From NCBI GenBank assembly GCA_023525975.1, contig CM042034.1:1495501-1559500 (forward strand): a DNA stretch of 64,000 nt, read 5' to 3'. Shown piece by piece: positions 34,801 through 46,571 of the stretch; the stretch's first letter is position 1; the number at the start of each line of letters is the position of its first letter. The stretch is from Smallanthus sonchifolius. Taxonomy: Eukaryota > Streptophyta > Magnoliopsida > Asterales > Asteraceae. Made by a program: the position numbers and the translations under genes. The notes under the pieces were generated by a model, which saw nothing but the letters and a program-made list of their open reading frames with translations, was not told the origin of the DNA and did not search any database.

Positions 34801-36677
34801 AATGGTAGGATACAGATTAGTGTACCTTTATGTAAAATCCTTTACTGTTTGAGCTACGGGCTCGTTTTGTTCTAAAGGAGTTCTCAGACGGGCTATCAAC
34901 ATCAATGCCTTCCTTGTTGATTTGGAACAAAGATATAGGGGAGGGGATATTAATAGCTGTTTTCAACTCAAATGTTGGGTCTACATTGTCCTTTAAGGAA
35001 TCTTTGGCAAAAGAATCTACATCCACATTGTTGTATGACCCTGACCTGTTACTACCTCCAAATTGGTGGTGCTTTTTTTCTTTCATTTCAGTATTTGGCT
35101 CAAATTTCTCACTGTCTCGTGTTCTGTTTTCAAACGATGATACATTTACAGCAGCAGCTTTTGTTTTCTTCCCATCAGTAACTACGTCCACATTATTGTA
35201 TGAGACTGACCCATTGTTACCTCCAAATTGGTGGTGATTTTTTTCTTTCATTTCAGTATGTGACTTAACCTTCTCACTGTCTCGTTTTGTGTTTTCAAAC
35301 AATGATACATTTATAGCAGCAGCTTTTGTTTTCTTCCGATCAGTAGCTTGAACTCTGGTTCCAAAAATATCTCTTTCCTTTCTCTTAAAACTTTTAAAAC
35401 CATGATTAGCATCTGTGGTGGCTCTTTTTGACCAAGTCTCTACAAAAGAAAATGCATTCTCTTCAAACTGAGCTTGTTTAGATTGAAATAACGGAGTTTG
35501 TTTTTTTGGTGTTGATTTCTGAGCTTGAGGTTTCTTTCCCGTCAAAGAGCGAGTCAATTGTCTCCTGATTTTATCCAGACTTCCAGAGTTGGTTTTTCTT
35601 GTATGCAAACTACCATTTCCATTGGTTGTGGACTTTGACTTTGAATTATTTGCATCCATTTTAAAAGTCTCAGAGTTGGGTTGTTTCTTATTAGGTGAAT
35701 AAGTAGTTTCAAGTAATTCCTGGAGTTTCATTTTTAATGTTACTGGCCCACTGTTTCCTTTTTCACTTGTTCCTTGCTCTGTGATTCCTTTCTTTGGCTC
35801 ACGTTCTTTCTGTGGAGTTGCATATGACGACTCTTTCCCCTTCTGGTGCGCATTATTCTTTGATTTCATCTCGTTAGCATTCATGGCTTGAAGATTTAAC
35901 ATCTGGTTTGCAAAATATGAACCAGGCTCCATTTCACCAGCTTTCTTGCTACCACTTGGTTTCAAGGTTACATTGGTAGTGGAAGGAAAACTTGAGACCT
36001 TTTTCTGATGACCAGTTGCTTCTGAATATGATATGTTTTGATATGAAGCTTTCGTATGAACCAGTGGAGATAATTCCACAATTCGGGCCTTGTTTTGTGT
36101 TCCCAAATCTGGAGATACACCTTCTTTCCCCTTATGTTTACTTTCTGTAGGAACATCTTTTGCCGGATTTACATTCTCTGAAGTTTGCAAATCAGCCACA
36201 ACCTCTTTCCCATTTTGGCTCTTCATTTTGGCAGAAGAATCAACCATGACTCCTATTGATATCTTCCTCCCTTGGCTGCATAGACGATTAACGCCACCAA
36301 AACTCCAATTTCCACTCATATGATCCTATCACACAACTTACAGGTCTATTAAGCATCATTGCATAAACAAATTGTTTTCAGTGAACTGAAAACACAGTGT
36401 AACACACACAGACAAAATGCTATAAAGGGAAAAAGCCAAAAGAGGATAATATATTAATATCCAAGTATAAGTGGAAGGTTAGGAACTTAAAAACATTTAA
36501 TGCATGATTTGGAAGATGATTAACCAAGTTCCCCTCTATTGATGTTAAGAGATAAACGGAGTCCATAAGCAAACCCTAGGTTTTGATCAAAATAATGAGA
36601 TGTAAAAGATAAGTATGACATGATTAAATGTATCAACATATGCTTACATCTTCCAAACGTCGTTTCCCTATCTCCAT
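31814..36677 (-). CDS. ASY3: Meiotic chromosome axis protein ASYNAPTIC 3
   Basis: Ten exons on the minus strand: 36648-36677, 34826-36325, 34587-34716, 34190-34288, 33740-33794, 33487-33636, 33352-33410, 32517-32651, 31972-32063 and 31814-31885; phases join to 773 residues. ASY3 is a coiled-coil component of the meiotic axis that supports ASY1 loading, crossover formation and synapsis. Evidence: the N-terminal signature GRKISIGVMVDSS, a long disordered Lys/Ser/Asn-rich middle, acidic SESSEDDSP blocks, then a C-terminal coiled coil (NAVKLFALALERVQSKIHS to MAKEKMFKLKYGIAECLKEG). A 55-residue tandem duplication lies at about residues 341-450. The upstream start (MEIGKRRLED) was preferred because it splices in frame; a start at 36319 would give MSGNWSFGG. 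An E2F-like TTTGCGCC occurs near 37195. Confidence 0.9.
32265..32444. repeat. GGGTCAA-type repeat in an ASY3 intron
   Basis: Starts TAGAGGTGGGAAG and ends AGCTCTACC, flanked by TAAAAT on both sides. The interior has GGGTCAAATGGG and GACCC motifs. A second member spans about 32683-33240 in the next intron. Confidence 0.55.
34414..34561. mobile_element. Short MITE in an ASY3 intron
   Basis: The inverted ends GGTGTGTTTGGTTTG and CAAACCAAACACC enclose about 150 non-coding bases. The ends resemble the Tourist/hAT GTTTGG class; target duplication unclear. Confidence 0.55.
35006..35335 (-). repeat. Tandem duplication within ASY3 coding sequence
   Basis: Two in-frame 165-bp units (35171-35335 and 35006-35170), each beginning KKTKAAA and including MKEK..HHQFGG and YNNVDV. 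The units differ at several residues, so the duplication is not brand new. It is entirely inside exon 2 and leaves the frame intact. Confidence 0.9.
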
Positions 36678-38199
36678 CGTCCTTACTTCAGCTCAGTTAC
36701 GCCAGGTCTCGGAGAAACAGGTAGCTATATTATGGAACCAAAAATCAAATTATACAACGATTAACACATAAAACTGTCAGATCTACTGAATTCTGCTCTC
36801 AGTTACGAATGTAGTAAATAAAATGCGAATTAACATAACAGCGTGATCAAATTGAACAGCTTAGGGTTCGTAATTGCAGTGCTAACAAACTTATTCAGCT
36901 ACAAATGGAACCAGAACAATGAAATTAAGAACAGATACGATTGGAGTGATGAAAATTCAGAATAACTCACCAATCAAATCCGAACGATTAGAATCGACCG
37001 ATATGCAGACGATGAAGCTCACCTGCTTAATCACGATCCCTGATTGAAACCGTTGAGCCGATTGCTTGATTGATTCAACAATTTGACGATAATTGCAGAC
37101 AACTGACTGAAATTCGACCGTGAAATCAGGAATGTAATGAGAATTCGTTGATCGAGAGCACACGCGGGAACGTTGAGCGAATGAATTTTCAAATGGCGCA
37201 AAAATTTGTTTCGGGACAAGGACGTTTTGAAGTTGTTGAAGTTTTTTATTTTTCTTTTTTTTTATAATACTTAATCCAAATTTATTTGTTTGTGTTACTT
37301 ATTAAAATCGATATTAGTTTATGAGTTTTGTCAATCACGTTTTGTTACAAGATTTATCTCTAATTAATCTTTATCTTACGATATTTTAACCATATTGATA
37401 AATATTGTTTTGATAAAATGTTTATTCAAAACTGAAATTTATAACTGTTATTTGATTTAGTCATTTATATAAAACAATAATTTATGCATTAAATATTTAA
37501 TACATGTTTTGTCATTTTCGTAAACGTAAACGTTTTAAAAGTTTTGAAAATAATAAACGTATTCACCTTTTGAGAAGATAACAACGGTTAAAGTAGATGG
37601 TTGCTTAAGAGCGTGCACTACCTTATCCTTGCTTCCTAAGTGTTTTTTCGTCCGTCGAAGCGTCTAAACAAGAGTACGTCACTTAAGTGAATGTTAAAGC
37701 TTTCTCAGGAGAGCACCTGGATTAATGGCTCAGGGAGAACTTGCTTTTGAGTTTTTCATGTAAAATGAATGAGTTTGAACTTCTAATTTATAAGTTGAAT
37801 GTGGCAGGTTAGCAGACCGCTATGCAAAGGGGATAGCGGTCCGCTACCACTTCACCTTGTGTCAGCCCTACACGCATCATCGCCTTAGCGGATCACACCT
37901 GTTTTGCGACATTGACACGCGTAAAAAATCAATCGTTACTTAAAACTTGTCGTCTACTTGAAGGAAATGTTTGGAACATGTGACTTACAATAATGCAACG
38001 TCGTATTCTCTGAAGATTGAGGAACAAGACGAGATCTATTAAGAGAATGATTTATTCTCAAAATAATCCGTGTAGTTACATCCAAATTGTCGTGGGAGGA
38101 GGGGGGCAGTGATTATATTTTTGACAGCATGTTGGGGCTTCGAGACAGGCATTCCACAGACTGTCATAACGGCATAGCCTAGTGTGATGCGGGGAACCC
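36678..38199. other. ASY3 upstream region
   Basis: Shared upstream space of ASY3 (minus) and PPOX1 (plus). Holds likely ASY3 5' UTR sequence near 36680-37200, including an E2F-like TTTGCGCC on the minus strand near 37195, then AT-rich DNA. No further gene seen. Confidence 0.45.
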
Positions 38200-38835
38200 C
38201 CCCTCCCCCCCTAGTTGGGCCAGGGAGATTGACTGGGCGTATTTGCCCAATTGACACATATGAAGAAATAAATGTTGGGCTTATTGGATCTTTAGCGATT
38301 CATGCGAGGATTGGCCGTTGGGGATCTCTAGAAAATCCATTTTATAAAATTTATGAGAGATCAAAAGGGGCACATATGCTTTATTTATCACCGGGTATAG
38401 ATGAATACTATACGGTAGCGGCAGGAAATTCTTGGCCTTGAATCAGGGTATTCAGGAAGAATAGGTTGTTTCAGCTCGATATCATCAAGAATTCCTGACT
38501 ATTACATGGGAACATGTTCATCTTCAAAGTATTTTTGCCTTCCGATAATTTTCAGTTGGAGCTTCCCTCATTCCTTTTTATCAAGCGTAATGATACGAAT
38601 CGGACTTTAATGATTCCTAATATGTAACGCCAAGCAATCCCTCTTTCTCAGTCCGATAAGTGCATTGTTGGCACTGGATTGGAGGGCCAAGCGACTCTAG
38701 ATTTAGGGGCTCTTGCTATAGCCGAACACGAAGGAAAACATTTTTTTTACCGATACTGACAAGATCATTTTATAAGGTAGTGGGGATACTCTAAGGATTA
38801 TATTAGTTATCTATCAATGTTCTAACAAAAAAAAA
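38200..38835 (+). pseudogene. Plastid rpoB fragment in nuclear DNA (NUPT)
   Basis: The plus strand encodes GRICPIDTYEEINVGLIGSL, AIHARIGRWGSL, MLYLSPGIDEYY and VAAGNS, then in other frames EFLTITWEHVHLQSIFAF, GASLIPF, SEKCIVGTGLE and TDTDKIIL followed by GDTL. These are consecutive blocks of the plastid RNA polymerase beta subunit. Stops and frameshifts (for example SWP* after AAGN at 38440) show it is dead. It lies between ASY3 and PPOX1 and ends about 270 bp before the PPOX1 start codon. The left border is uncertain by tens of bases. Confidence 0.9.
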
Positions 38836-39103
38836 TTAATTAAATAATATTTTTTTATACTTTTATCATTATCTTTTTTCTCTGCTCTACTCACATCATA
38901 ATCAATTAAAAAATATTAAAAAATTACACAGATAAACAGTGTTTTCTCTAAATATATAAAAAAATTATACATTTTCTCATGGCTCACAGTCACTTCATAT
39001 TCACAAAATATATGAATTTATGTAGTATAGATGTAAACTTTTAAGACTGATTTATTGAATCCGATTTTGGAAGATCAAACGGATAAGCATTTCCCCCAAT
39101 AGG

Positions 39104-42100
39104 ATGACATCTCTCACAGACCTTGCTTCCCTGAACTACTGCCGGAGCTGGTCTTCCCTTCCGGCACCGATTTCCCGACGGTCGTCGACATTAAACAATC
39201 CTAACTACCTAACCACAGCAAATCGGAAATGCAACAGGTGGAGATTCCGCTGCTCCGTAGCCAAGGATTCCCCAATCACTCCTACAGTTTCCGGCGAGTC
39301 CAACTCTCAGCCGTTGCTGGACTGTGTGATCGTCGGCGCCGGAATTAGCGGCCTTTGCATTGCGCAAGCCCTAGCGACGAAACACGCTGCGTTTTCGCCC
39401 GACGTTATTGTGACAGAAGCACGAGATAGGGTTGGGGGAAATATATCAACCGTTGAAAGAGATGGATATCTGTGGGAAGAAGGTCCTAATAGCTTCCAAC
39501 CGTCTGAACCAATGCTCACTATGGTGGTATATCACGATATCCTTCTGTTTCCTTTTTTAATTTTTGAAATATTCGATCATTTGTTTCGTTTTCAATTTCT
39601 TATATTGTTAGGGTTAAAATTTGTAACATGTAACACGTATCAGAAAGAGTGTGTATGATTAATTAGTTACGAAATTCATTTGTTTTACATTTTACTCTGT
39701 GGATCATCTAATATGGAGAAAGCTTTCACATGAAACTATGAGAGGAATGCATCCTTAGTTGCTCTCCATCTCTGTTACTGTCAAATATGATAATGCACAT
39801 AAATTGGAATATCTGTTAATTAGGAATGATTGATGCTTAAGAATGTAATTTAGTATTTCCTTTATTCAACCCGTGTCACGGGTTTCTAACCTAGTTATCA
39901 TAATAAATAAACATATGTACATAAACTATTAAGTATTTTAAACATACTTAGCAAATCTTTGGATTTTTTTATTAAGTTACTATCCATTGGGAGTCTTACT
40001 AAGGATGTTAACGGTTAACAGTTCCTTTCTTTTCTTGGGTCTTAGCTTACTAATTATTTTAACAATAATGGGGTTTTATTTCCTCTTTTTTGAGTGGAGT
40101 GTACATGTTGATCTGTTTTATGTAAAATACAAACTTATTACTAAACCAATATGTTTTGACAAAACGGATTAGGAGTGTACATGTTGATTTGTTTGATGTA
40201 TAAATTGTACATCATCTCCATCAGGGTAATTGACTTTTAAAAGTTTCCTTACATTTGATGTGAAAGATTTTACGCATCAGTTAGTACTCAGTTATTTGAT
40301 TATGTGAAAATCTTGTCGTCAAAGTATGGCGCACATCCATATCAGAATATAGATGTAGTTAATAATAATTATCTGAAATATGTCCTAAAGATAGTAATAT
40401 GAAAAGAGACACTACAATATGCTAGCAATCATTGTGATTATTATTCTAATGAATCTTATAATCTTCATCATTTACTTGTAGTTATATTCATATCATATTT
40501 GCATGATGTTCCAGGTGGATAGTGGGTTAAAGGATGATTTGGTTTTAGGGGATCCCACCGCACCACGGTTTGTGTTGTGGGGAGGTGATTTGAAGCCGGT
40601 GCCTTCCAGTCCAGCTGATTTGCCTTTCTTTGATCTAATGAGTTTTCCTGGAAAACTCAGAGCCGGTTTGGGGGCTCTCGGGTTCCGCCCTCCACCGCCA
40701 GTTTGTACCCTCATTATTCATTTCTCTTTTTATTCTATATAACCGTGTTTATCTACATTCTGACAAAGTTACAGGACCGTGAGGAATCTATTGAAGAATT
40801 TGTTCGGCGTAATCTTGGTGATGAAGTTTTTGAACGCTTGATAGAACCATTTTGTTCAGGTAATACTATTTGATCGGTGTTTTATTGAAAGAAAATTAAT
40901 GAATTATTCAACCAGCTTCCATTTCTTGTAGTTCACAGTAGCATTTGCTGCTAAAGTTTCATTTCCCTACTAAATCTCCCACTCCATGTTATACTTTAGC
41001 TTACAGCATGTGAAGGTTCATATGTCACCTGAACGGTGAATTTTTTTTGTTCACGTGTTTAGTTGGCTTTCCAAAGTGTATAAGTTTTTGTAAGGCATCT
41101 TCCTTCTATATGTAGTTTAATAATGTGCTTGTTTATAATTAAGGTTTATTTCATATGCTTGTATATTTGGACCCACATTATTGTACTTTTCTTGAAAGGT
41201 TTTGTTATCGTTTTAAAAGGGCCAATATTTACATAGAAATATGACCAACTTTTTTTAGGTTATAAAGAAATTACAAAGTTTTATGATTTTTCAGACATAA
41301 TGTCAGCGCCATGTTAGATAAAAAGATGTCAATATTGTCACTAGTTAGTAGTTATGGACACATCAGCTTTTTGACAGATTACCGAATCAGATTACCTTAA
41401 ATCGAAATACATTGGAAGCTGGTCACATTTAATGAAAAATTCTGAATCTTTGATGGTTTTTTCTTCATAAAAAAGGTTGGTTGCCTAAAATAGTGATTGG
41501 ACCAAAGTATGTTACCTTATGTGCCGTTAGCCCTTCTAAAAACAACCTCATGAATTGACCCTGGTTAAGTTAGGGATGCTCAAATTTAACCAGCTTGAAA
41601 TTATGATATTCAGGTGTTTATGCTGGTGATCCATCAAAACTTAGTATGAAAGCAGCATTTGGAAAAGTTTGGAATTTGGAGAAGAATGGTGGTAGCATTA
41701 TTGGTGGAGCAATCAAAGCAATCCAGAAGAAAAATAATAGTACCAAGCCTCCTCGGGACCCGTAATATTCTATGATAGTCTAAACTTTTTAATTTTTGTT
41801 CTGTGTTTGAATATCATATATTAAACCTGACAGGCGATTACCAAAACCAAAGGGCCAAACTGTTGGATCTTTTAGGAAGGGACAAGCAATGCTACCTGAT
41901 GCCATCTCAAAAAGGTAATATATACATTTTATTATGTCGTTGTATAGGTAATATAAATGGTTATGGTGTAAACTAATTAAATCTGTTGTACACATTAGTT
42001 TACGGTTTATTATATCCAGATTGGGAAATGAACCTTACACTTTCTCCCAATATCTAGCAACCAACTTTATATGCGCGCAAAATAGAAATCAACTTACGTT

Positions 42101-44579
42101 TTATATCTGATTCTAGCAGGTCATTTTTTTGCTGTTTTTTCAAAGTTGCTAACATGGCATCTAATTTTTCATTTTAGTGGATATTATGCCACATTGCATT
42201 AATAATTATTGTCAATTTTAAATAAGAAAGAATATCAAATTGTTTTTCAAACGATGTAAATAAGTTAATCTTTAATTTCTTTTCATGTAAGCATCTTTTT
42301 GCATATGTGGTGCCATTTACAGCAAAAATATTTTGTAATAAATTGTAGTTTGATTTTTATTTGCCCGTCATAAAAAGTTGGTTGCTTAAAGTAGAAAAAA
42401 TATGTAAAGTTTGTTTTAATTTTGTCGAGTTTGCCTTTCCAGATTTTATAATAATTCTAACGAATCATATGCATGTCTGTAGGTTGGGTAGTAGAGTGAA
42501 GTTGTCATGGAAGCTAATAAGTATCTCAAAGTTGGAGAATAGAGGTTATAGTTTGACTTATGAAACACCAAATGGATTTGCAAGTCTGCAAACTAAAACT
42601 GTTGTCATGACTGTTCCATCCTATGTGGCGAGTGACTTGTTGCGTCCACTTTCGGTATGTCAAACTTCAACAAATTAAAAAAAAACCCAAATATTAATCT
42701 GATATGCTAATTGCGCATTTCTTAGCTGTGTTATTTTGTTAAATAACAAAAAAATGCAACTTATTATCATTAGAATCTTCTCACAAGAAAAGTAGTAGTA
42801 CCAAGCTTATATTTGGCTGTTCTCCAGATCTAGCTTGAGGAAGGAAATAACGGCTACTATTATTAAGTAGTAAATATTATTTTTTATTATGGAAAGTATC
42901 ACAATAATTGTATGTATAGAAAATTTTTGTAATACATACTTATACTTTTTCCATTCCGTTCTTAAGTCTTAACAATTGTTTTCAGTTGGAAGCAGCAGAG
43001 GCTTTGTCTAAATTTTATTATCCTCCAGTTGCTGCTGTATCTGTTTCCTATCCAAAAGAGGCGATTCGTGCTGACCGTTTGATCGATGGTCAACTCAAGG
43101 GTTTTGGTCAATTACATCCACGAAGTCAAGGCGTTGAGACTCTAGGTTGCTTTTCATCTAAAATCTCAACATCTTCGTGGTTTTTTTTTAACTTTGTATT
43201 TTTTTTAATTTTTTGTAAGCTATGTGATTTTTCATTTGAATTGTACAGGTACCATATACAGTTCATCCCTTTTCCCTAATCGAGCTCCACCGGGAAGGGT
43301 TCTTCTTCTTAACTACATTGGAGGGGCTACGAATCCTGGTATTTTATCAAAGGTAGGCCTAACTCTGGGTTTTAATTTTGATCGAATTGGGTTATGTTTA
43401 ATCTATAGCGGGTCAAACCGGGAAAATTAAAAAAAAAATGGCTTAAAAGGAAACGGGTTAAACCAGTCCAAAGTTGCTCGGAGTGTATTTCGTGCACAAA
43501 AATATAAATCAATTTACTCATAATATCAAATCTATCTATACTACATAATAAATAAAGGTTTTTTCATGCCACATGTCGCTTCTATATTCATTCTCATCAT
43601 TTTCCCCCCTCTCTCCTATTAAATACATTTTTATCTTTTAATAATAATAATATATTTTTAAAGAAAATACTAATTATACTAATAAAACACATTTATTTTT
43701 AATTATCCCTTATCATAAGAAACTTTGAAATCTAATTATGTAACTTTTATTTTCAATCAAATAGTAAATGAAAGTCAAATTACACTAAACATTAATTAAC
43801 GTATTTTCGAAACCCAATTATATATTAATTTTTTAACACATTTTAAATTTTGTTTTCTATCCTTAGTATATGTAATAAATTTTATATCTATAAAATGCAT
43901 ATACATAAATATTTAAGAATTTTATGTATTGATATTTTTCACCCCGTGTGTAATACACGGGTTCTAAGCTAGTTATTAAATAAATAGTTATTCTAAAGCT
44001 TATTTGGCACCCTAATTGTATACAAAAACTTTGGTTTGGCTTTTACATTTAAATCTTAATTAGCACTCTCTTTGGAGGTGCTTTTTGGGTTAATGACGTT
44101 AACCCAAAAAGCACATCCAAAGTATAATTACCAAAACAAGACAAAAAGAAGTATAACTATCAAAACGGACAAGAACGAAAAGTAGGTTGCTATTTTAAGA
44201 CATTAGCCTTATTTCTTATCAGTTTAAAGATATATTGTCTTTGGTTATTATTACATTGATAATATTTATATTTCATCAGACGGAGAGTCAACTTGTGGAA
44301 ACAGTTGACCGCGACCTTAGGAAGATGCTCATAAATCCTAAAGCAGGCGAGCCGTTGACTTTAGGGGTCAAAGTATGGCCTCGAGCAATCCCACAGTTTC
44401 TAATCGGTCATTTTGACATTTTGGACACTGCAAAATTTGCTCTTAGTGAGGGTGGATTTAGAGGTATGTTTCTTGGTGGCAACTATGTATCCGGTGTGGC
44501 TTTAGGTCGATGTGTGGAGAGTGCGTATGATGTTGCAGCCGATGTAAGTAACTTTTTGTCACGAGGTGCGTATAAGTAA
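39104..44579 (+). CDS. PPOX1: Plastid protoporphyrinogen IX oxidase
   Basis: Oxidises protoporphyrinogen IX to protoporphyrin IX, the last step shared by haem and chlorophyll synthesis; the family is the target of diphenyl-ether-type herbicides. Nine exons: 39104-39526, 40515-40700, 40775-40859, 41614-41761, 41834-41914, 42483-42654, 42986-43145, 43249-43352 and 44280-44579; phases join to 552 residues, the normal length. Residues 1-50 are Ser/Arg-rich (transit peptide). The FAD site CVIVGAGISGLCIAQAL starts near residue 74. VTEARDRVGGNIST, LWEEGPNSFQP and the C-terminal FAD motif GGNYVSGVALGRCVES are all present. The reading frame is uninterrupted. Introns carry Helitron sequences. This is the PPOX1 (plastid) rather than the mitochondrial PPOX2 type. 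Confidence 0.97.
39849..39897 (+). mobile_element. Helitron-like 3' end in PPOX1 intron 1
   Basis: The small hairpin CCCGTGTCACGGG followed by TTTCTAACCTAG before T resembles the Helitron 3' terminus found complete at 43972. The 5' end was not identified. Confidence 0.45.
43531..43972 (+). mobile_element. Short non-autonomous Helitron in PPOX1 intron 8
   Basis: Begins TCTATCTATACTACATAATA after A and ends with a CCGTGTGTAATACACGG hairpin followed by TTCTAAGCTAG before T, the expected A|TC...CTAG|T structure. About 442 bp, no ORF of its own. Confidence 0.8.
44070..44122. repeat. Near-perfect inverted repeat in PPOX1 intron 8
   Basis: Arms 44070-44093 and 44099-44122 (24 bp, one mismatch) are separated by 5 bases. 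The core is CTTTTTGGGTTAA / TTAACCCAAAAAG. In the transcript it would form a strong hairpin about 160 bases before the last exon. Confidence 0.9.
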
Positions 44580-46229
44580 TACTATTATGTCGCACTTCGA
44601 TATATTTTCTAATTAGGTTAGTAATTAATTTTTTCACAGGGCATGTAAAAATAACATGCCAATCTTTGGGATGCAAAAATATTTTTTGTGTAGGTTACAG
44701 TCTTTTAGAGGCGGGATGTAATTTGAATTTAAAATGAGTACAATCAAGTTGATGGTGTTTTAAATAATTAGAGTACATAAATTTGTGGGATTTATATCCA
44801 ATTTTTAAAACCAATTCCATCAACCAAACAGTTTTATTAGACATCTTTCACCTTTCATCTTTTAAGAAGGATGTTATAAATAACAAAGAAGGAATCCATA
44901 AAAACTTAGTATCCTACACCATGATAAAATACTACCCTCGTGATTAGACCATGAAAGAAGGAATTCATAAAAACTTAGGATCCAACACCATGATAAAATA
45001 CTACCCTCATGATTAGATCATGTCCCTCAGATTTGATAAAAGAAAAATAAACAAAATGGTGTATTTAGATTTATAAATAAGTTAAATATTATAAGTTATA
45101 AGAGAAAAATCAAATTGTCTTTTAAATTAATTATTAAATTAAAAACAATTGAAAAAACTAGTTGATTGGAGAGGGAGATGGTGAGTGCGGTGAATATCCC
45201 TCCCATGCTCAAAATTTGGCTTGATCGGTGTCGAAGCGATCTGTTAAAGATAGAGAATTAGTGTTTCATAATCATCTTGAACTAGTTAGGGTAAGAAGGG
45301 TGTCCAACCATGAAGAGTTTGTGGTTGGCGCTTAACTTCAATAGATAAAGTGATTTATGAAGTTGCAATGAGTCTTTCTGACCAAACACAAGCAATGATT
45401 GACGTGCAAATTAGTAGCTTCAACAAACTATGATTATTAAGTAGCAATTAACGTGTAAACGATCACTAGCAATCAAGTAGCAAACAAATGGTTTAGATTG
45501 TAACAAGGATTAAAAAGGAATCACGCCTGGGTTTTAATGTTCATAATCAATTAAAGATTATCACACCAATAAATAAGTTCAAGCAATCAAACAATTATCT
45601 AAATTTAATTGACAAATTCTAACCAACAACATTAACATTCATACTTCATAGGCAAATGGTGCAAGACAACATTTACAAATGAAATCTAGACAAATGTATA
45701 CAAAATAGAATCAGATTAATCAATAAACTCAACACAAACCAAAGTTCATAGCAATTATCATCTAACGAGGTCAATGGTGCAAGAAAATATCGACTCCCGT
45801 GAATTCATAACAATACTAAAAACAATGATTCAAGTAATTCAAACCGAACGATTACAAGAATTGTTTATCAAATCTAGTACATGATAAAACTATAAAAACT
45901 TACAAACAATCCACTCTGTAATGATTATCATTGGATTAGCCTCTCATGGTAGTGGAAATCATCTTCAATTCTTTAAAACTATTTGTATCAATCTTCAATT
46001 AGATGTTGAAATGATGTTTCTTAGCCTCCAAGAATTCCAAAAATCACCCAAAACTACTCTCCAAAAAATGATTTTGAAATTGGGGAAAAAACCCCCAAAT
46101 AATCACTAAAAATCGGCAGTTTTCCCTTAAAATCCGCTCAAAATATGACACCGACGTAAGCTTACTCCCCCTAGGGAAACTATTAGTCTGTTACATCTAA
46201 TTAATCTCCACAGTCGATTTGATCAAAAC
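44580..46229. other. Downstream of PPOX1; tandem repeat at 44885-45022
   Basis: About 70 bp (GAATCCATAAAAACTTAG...CCATGATAAAATACTACCCT) is tandemly duplicated at 44885-45022. The remainder is AT-rich, with no gene supported. Confidence 0.55.
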
Positions 46230-46571
46230 GTGGCTACAATTCAAGAAAGGATCTGGCAAGCAGAGGACTTGATTCAGGGGTATACAATACATATAGAGTT
46301 CCTTAAAGAAACCATAGTCGATAGCGTCACCACTATCATGGTGTCGAACAATGGCGTGAATGCCCCCGTGGATGTTCCTTACATTGCGGTGGAAGCTATA
46401 GATAATTTGAATGACATGGTAAATAGGGCGGATACTGAGTTGGAGCAGTCACAGGCAGAGTATTGTGAGGCATGTTCGCGAATCACCAATTTTGAAATCA
46501 TAGTGTTAGTGCTTATGAATCTCCATGTATTTATACGACCTGTGTATAGTGTTTGTTATACGAGAGAGTAG
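46230..46571 (+). CDS. Hypothetical 113-residue protein or gene fragment
   Basis: Not recognised. The ORF starts MATIQERIWQAEDLIQGYTI and contains a probable helical, heptad-rich stretch (VEAIDNLNDMVNRADTELEQSQAEYCEA). Residue composition is balanced and codon use looks more gene-like than the AT-rich surroundings up to about NFEI; the last ~20 residues are hydrophobic and may be read-through past a lost splice site. No neighbouring exon could be linked. It could be a fragment of a coiled-coil protein or of a transposon gag. Confidence 0.35.
   Translation: MATIQERIWQAEDLIQGYTIHIEFLKETIVDSVTTIMVSNNGVNAPVDVPYIAVEAIDNLNDMVNRADTELEQSQAEYCEACSRITNFEIIVLVLMNLHVFIRPVYSVCYTRE

Noticed and set aside
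34905..35237. Plus-strand ORF of 110 residues
   Set aside because: Antisense of ASY3 exon 2; its repeats mirror the ASY3 duplication.
38039..38257. Minus-strand ORF of 72 residues
   Set aside because: No recognisable domain and overlaps the edge of the plastid insertion on the wrong strand.
38184..38441. Intact-looking plus-strand ORF
   Set aside because: It is the first readable part of the dead plastid rpoB insertion, not a nuclear gene.
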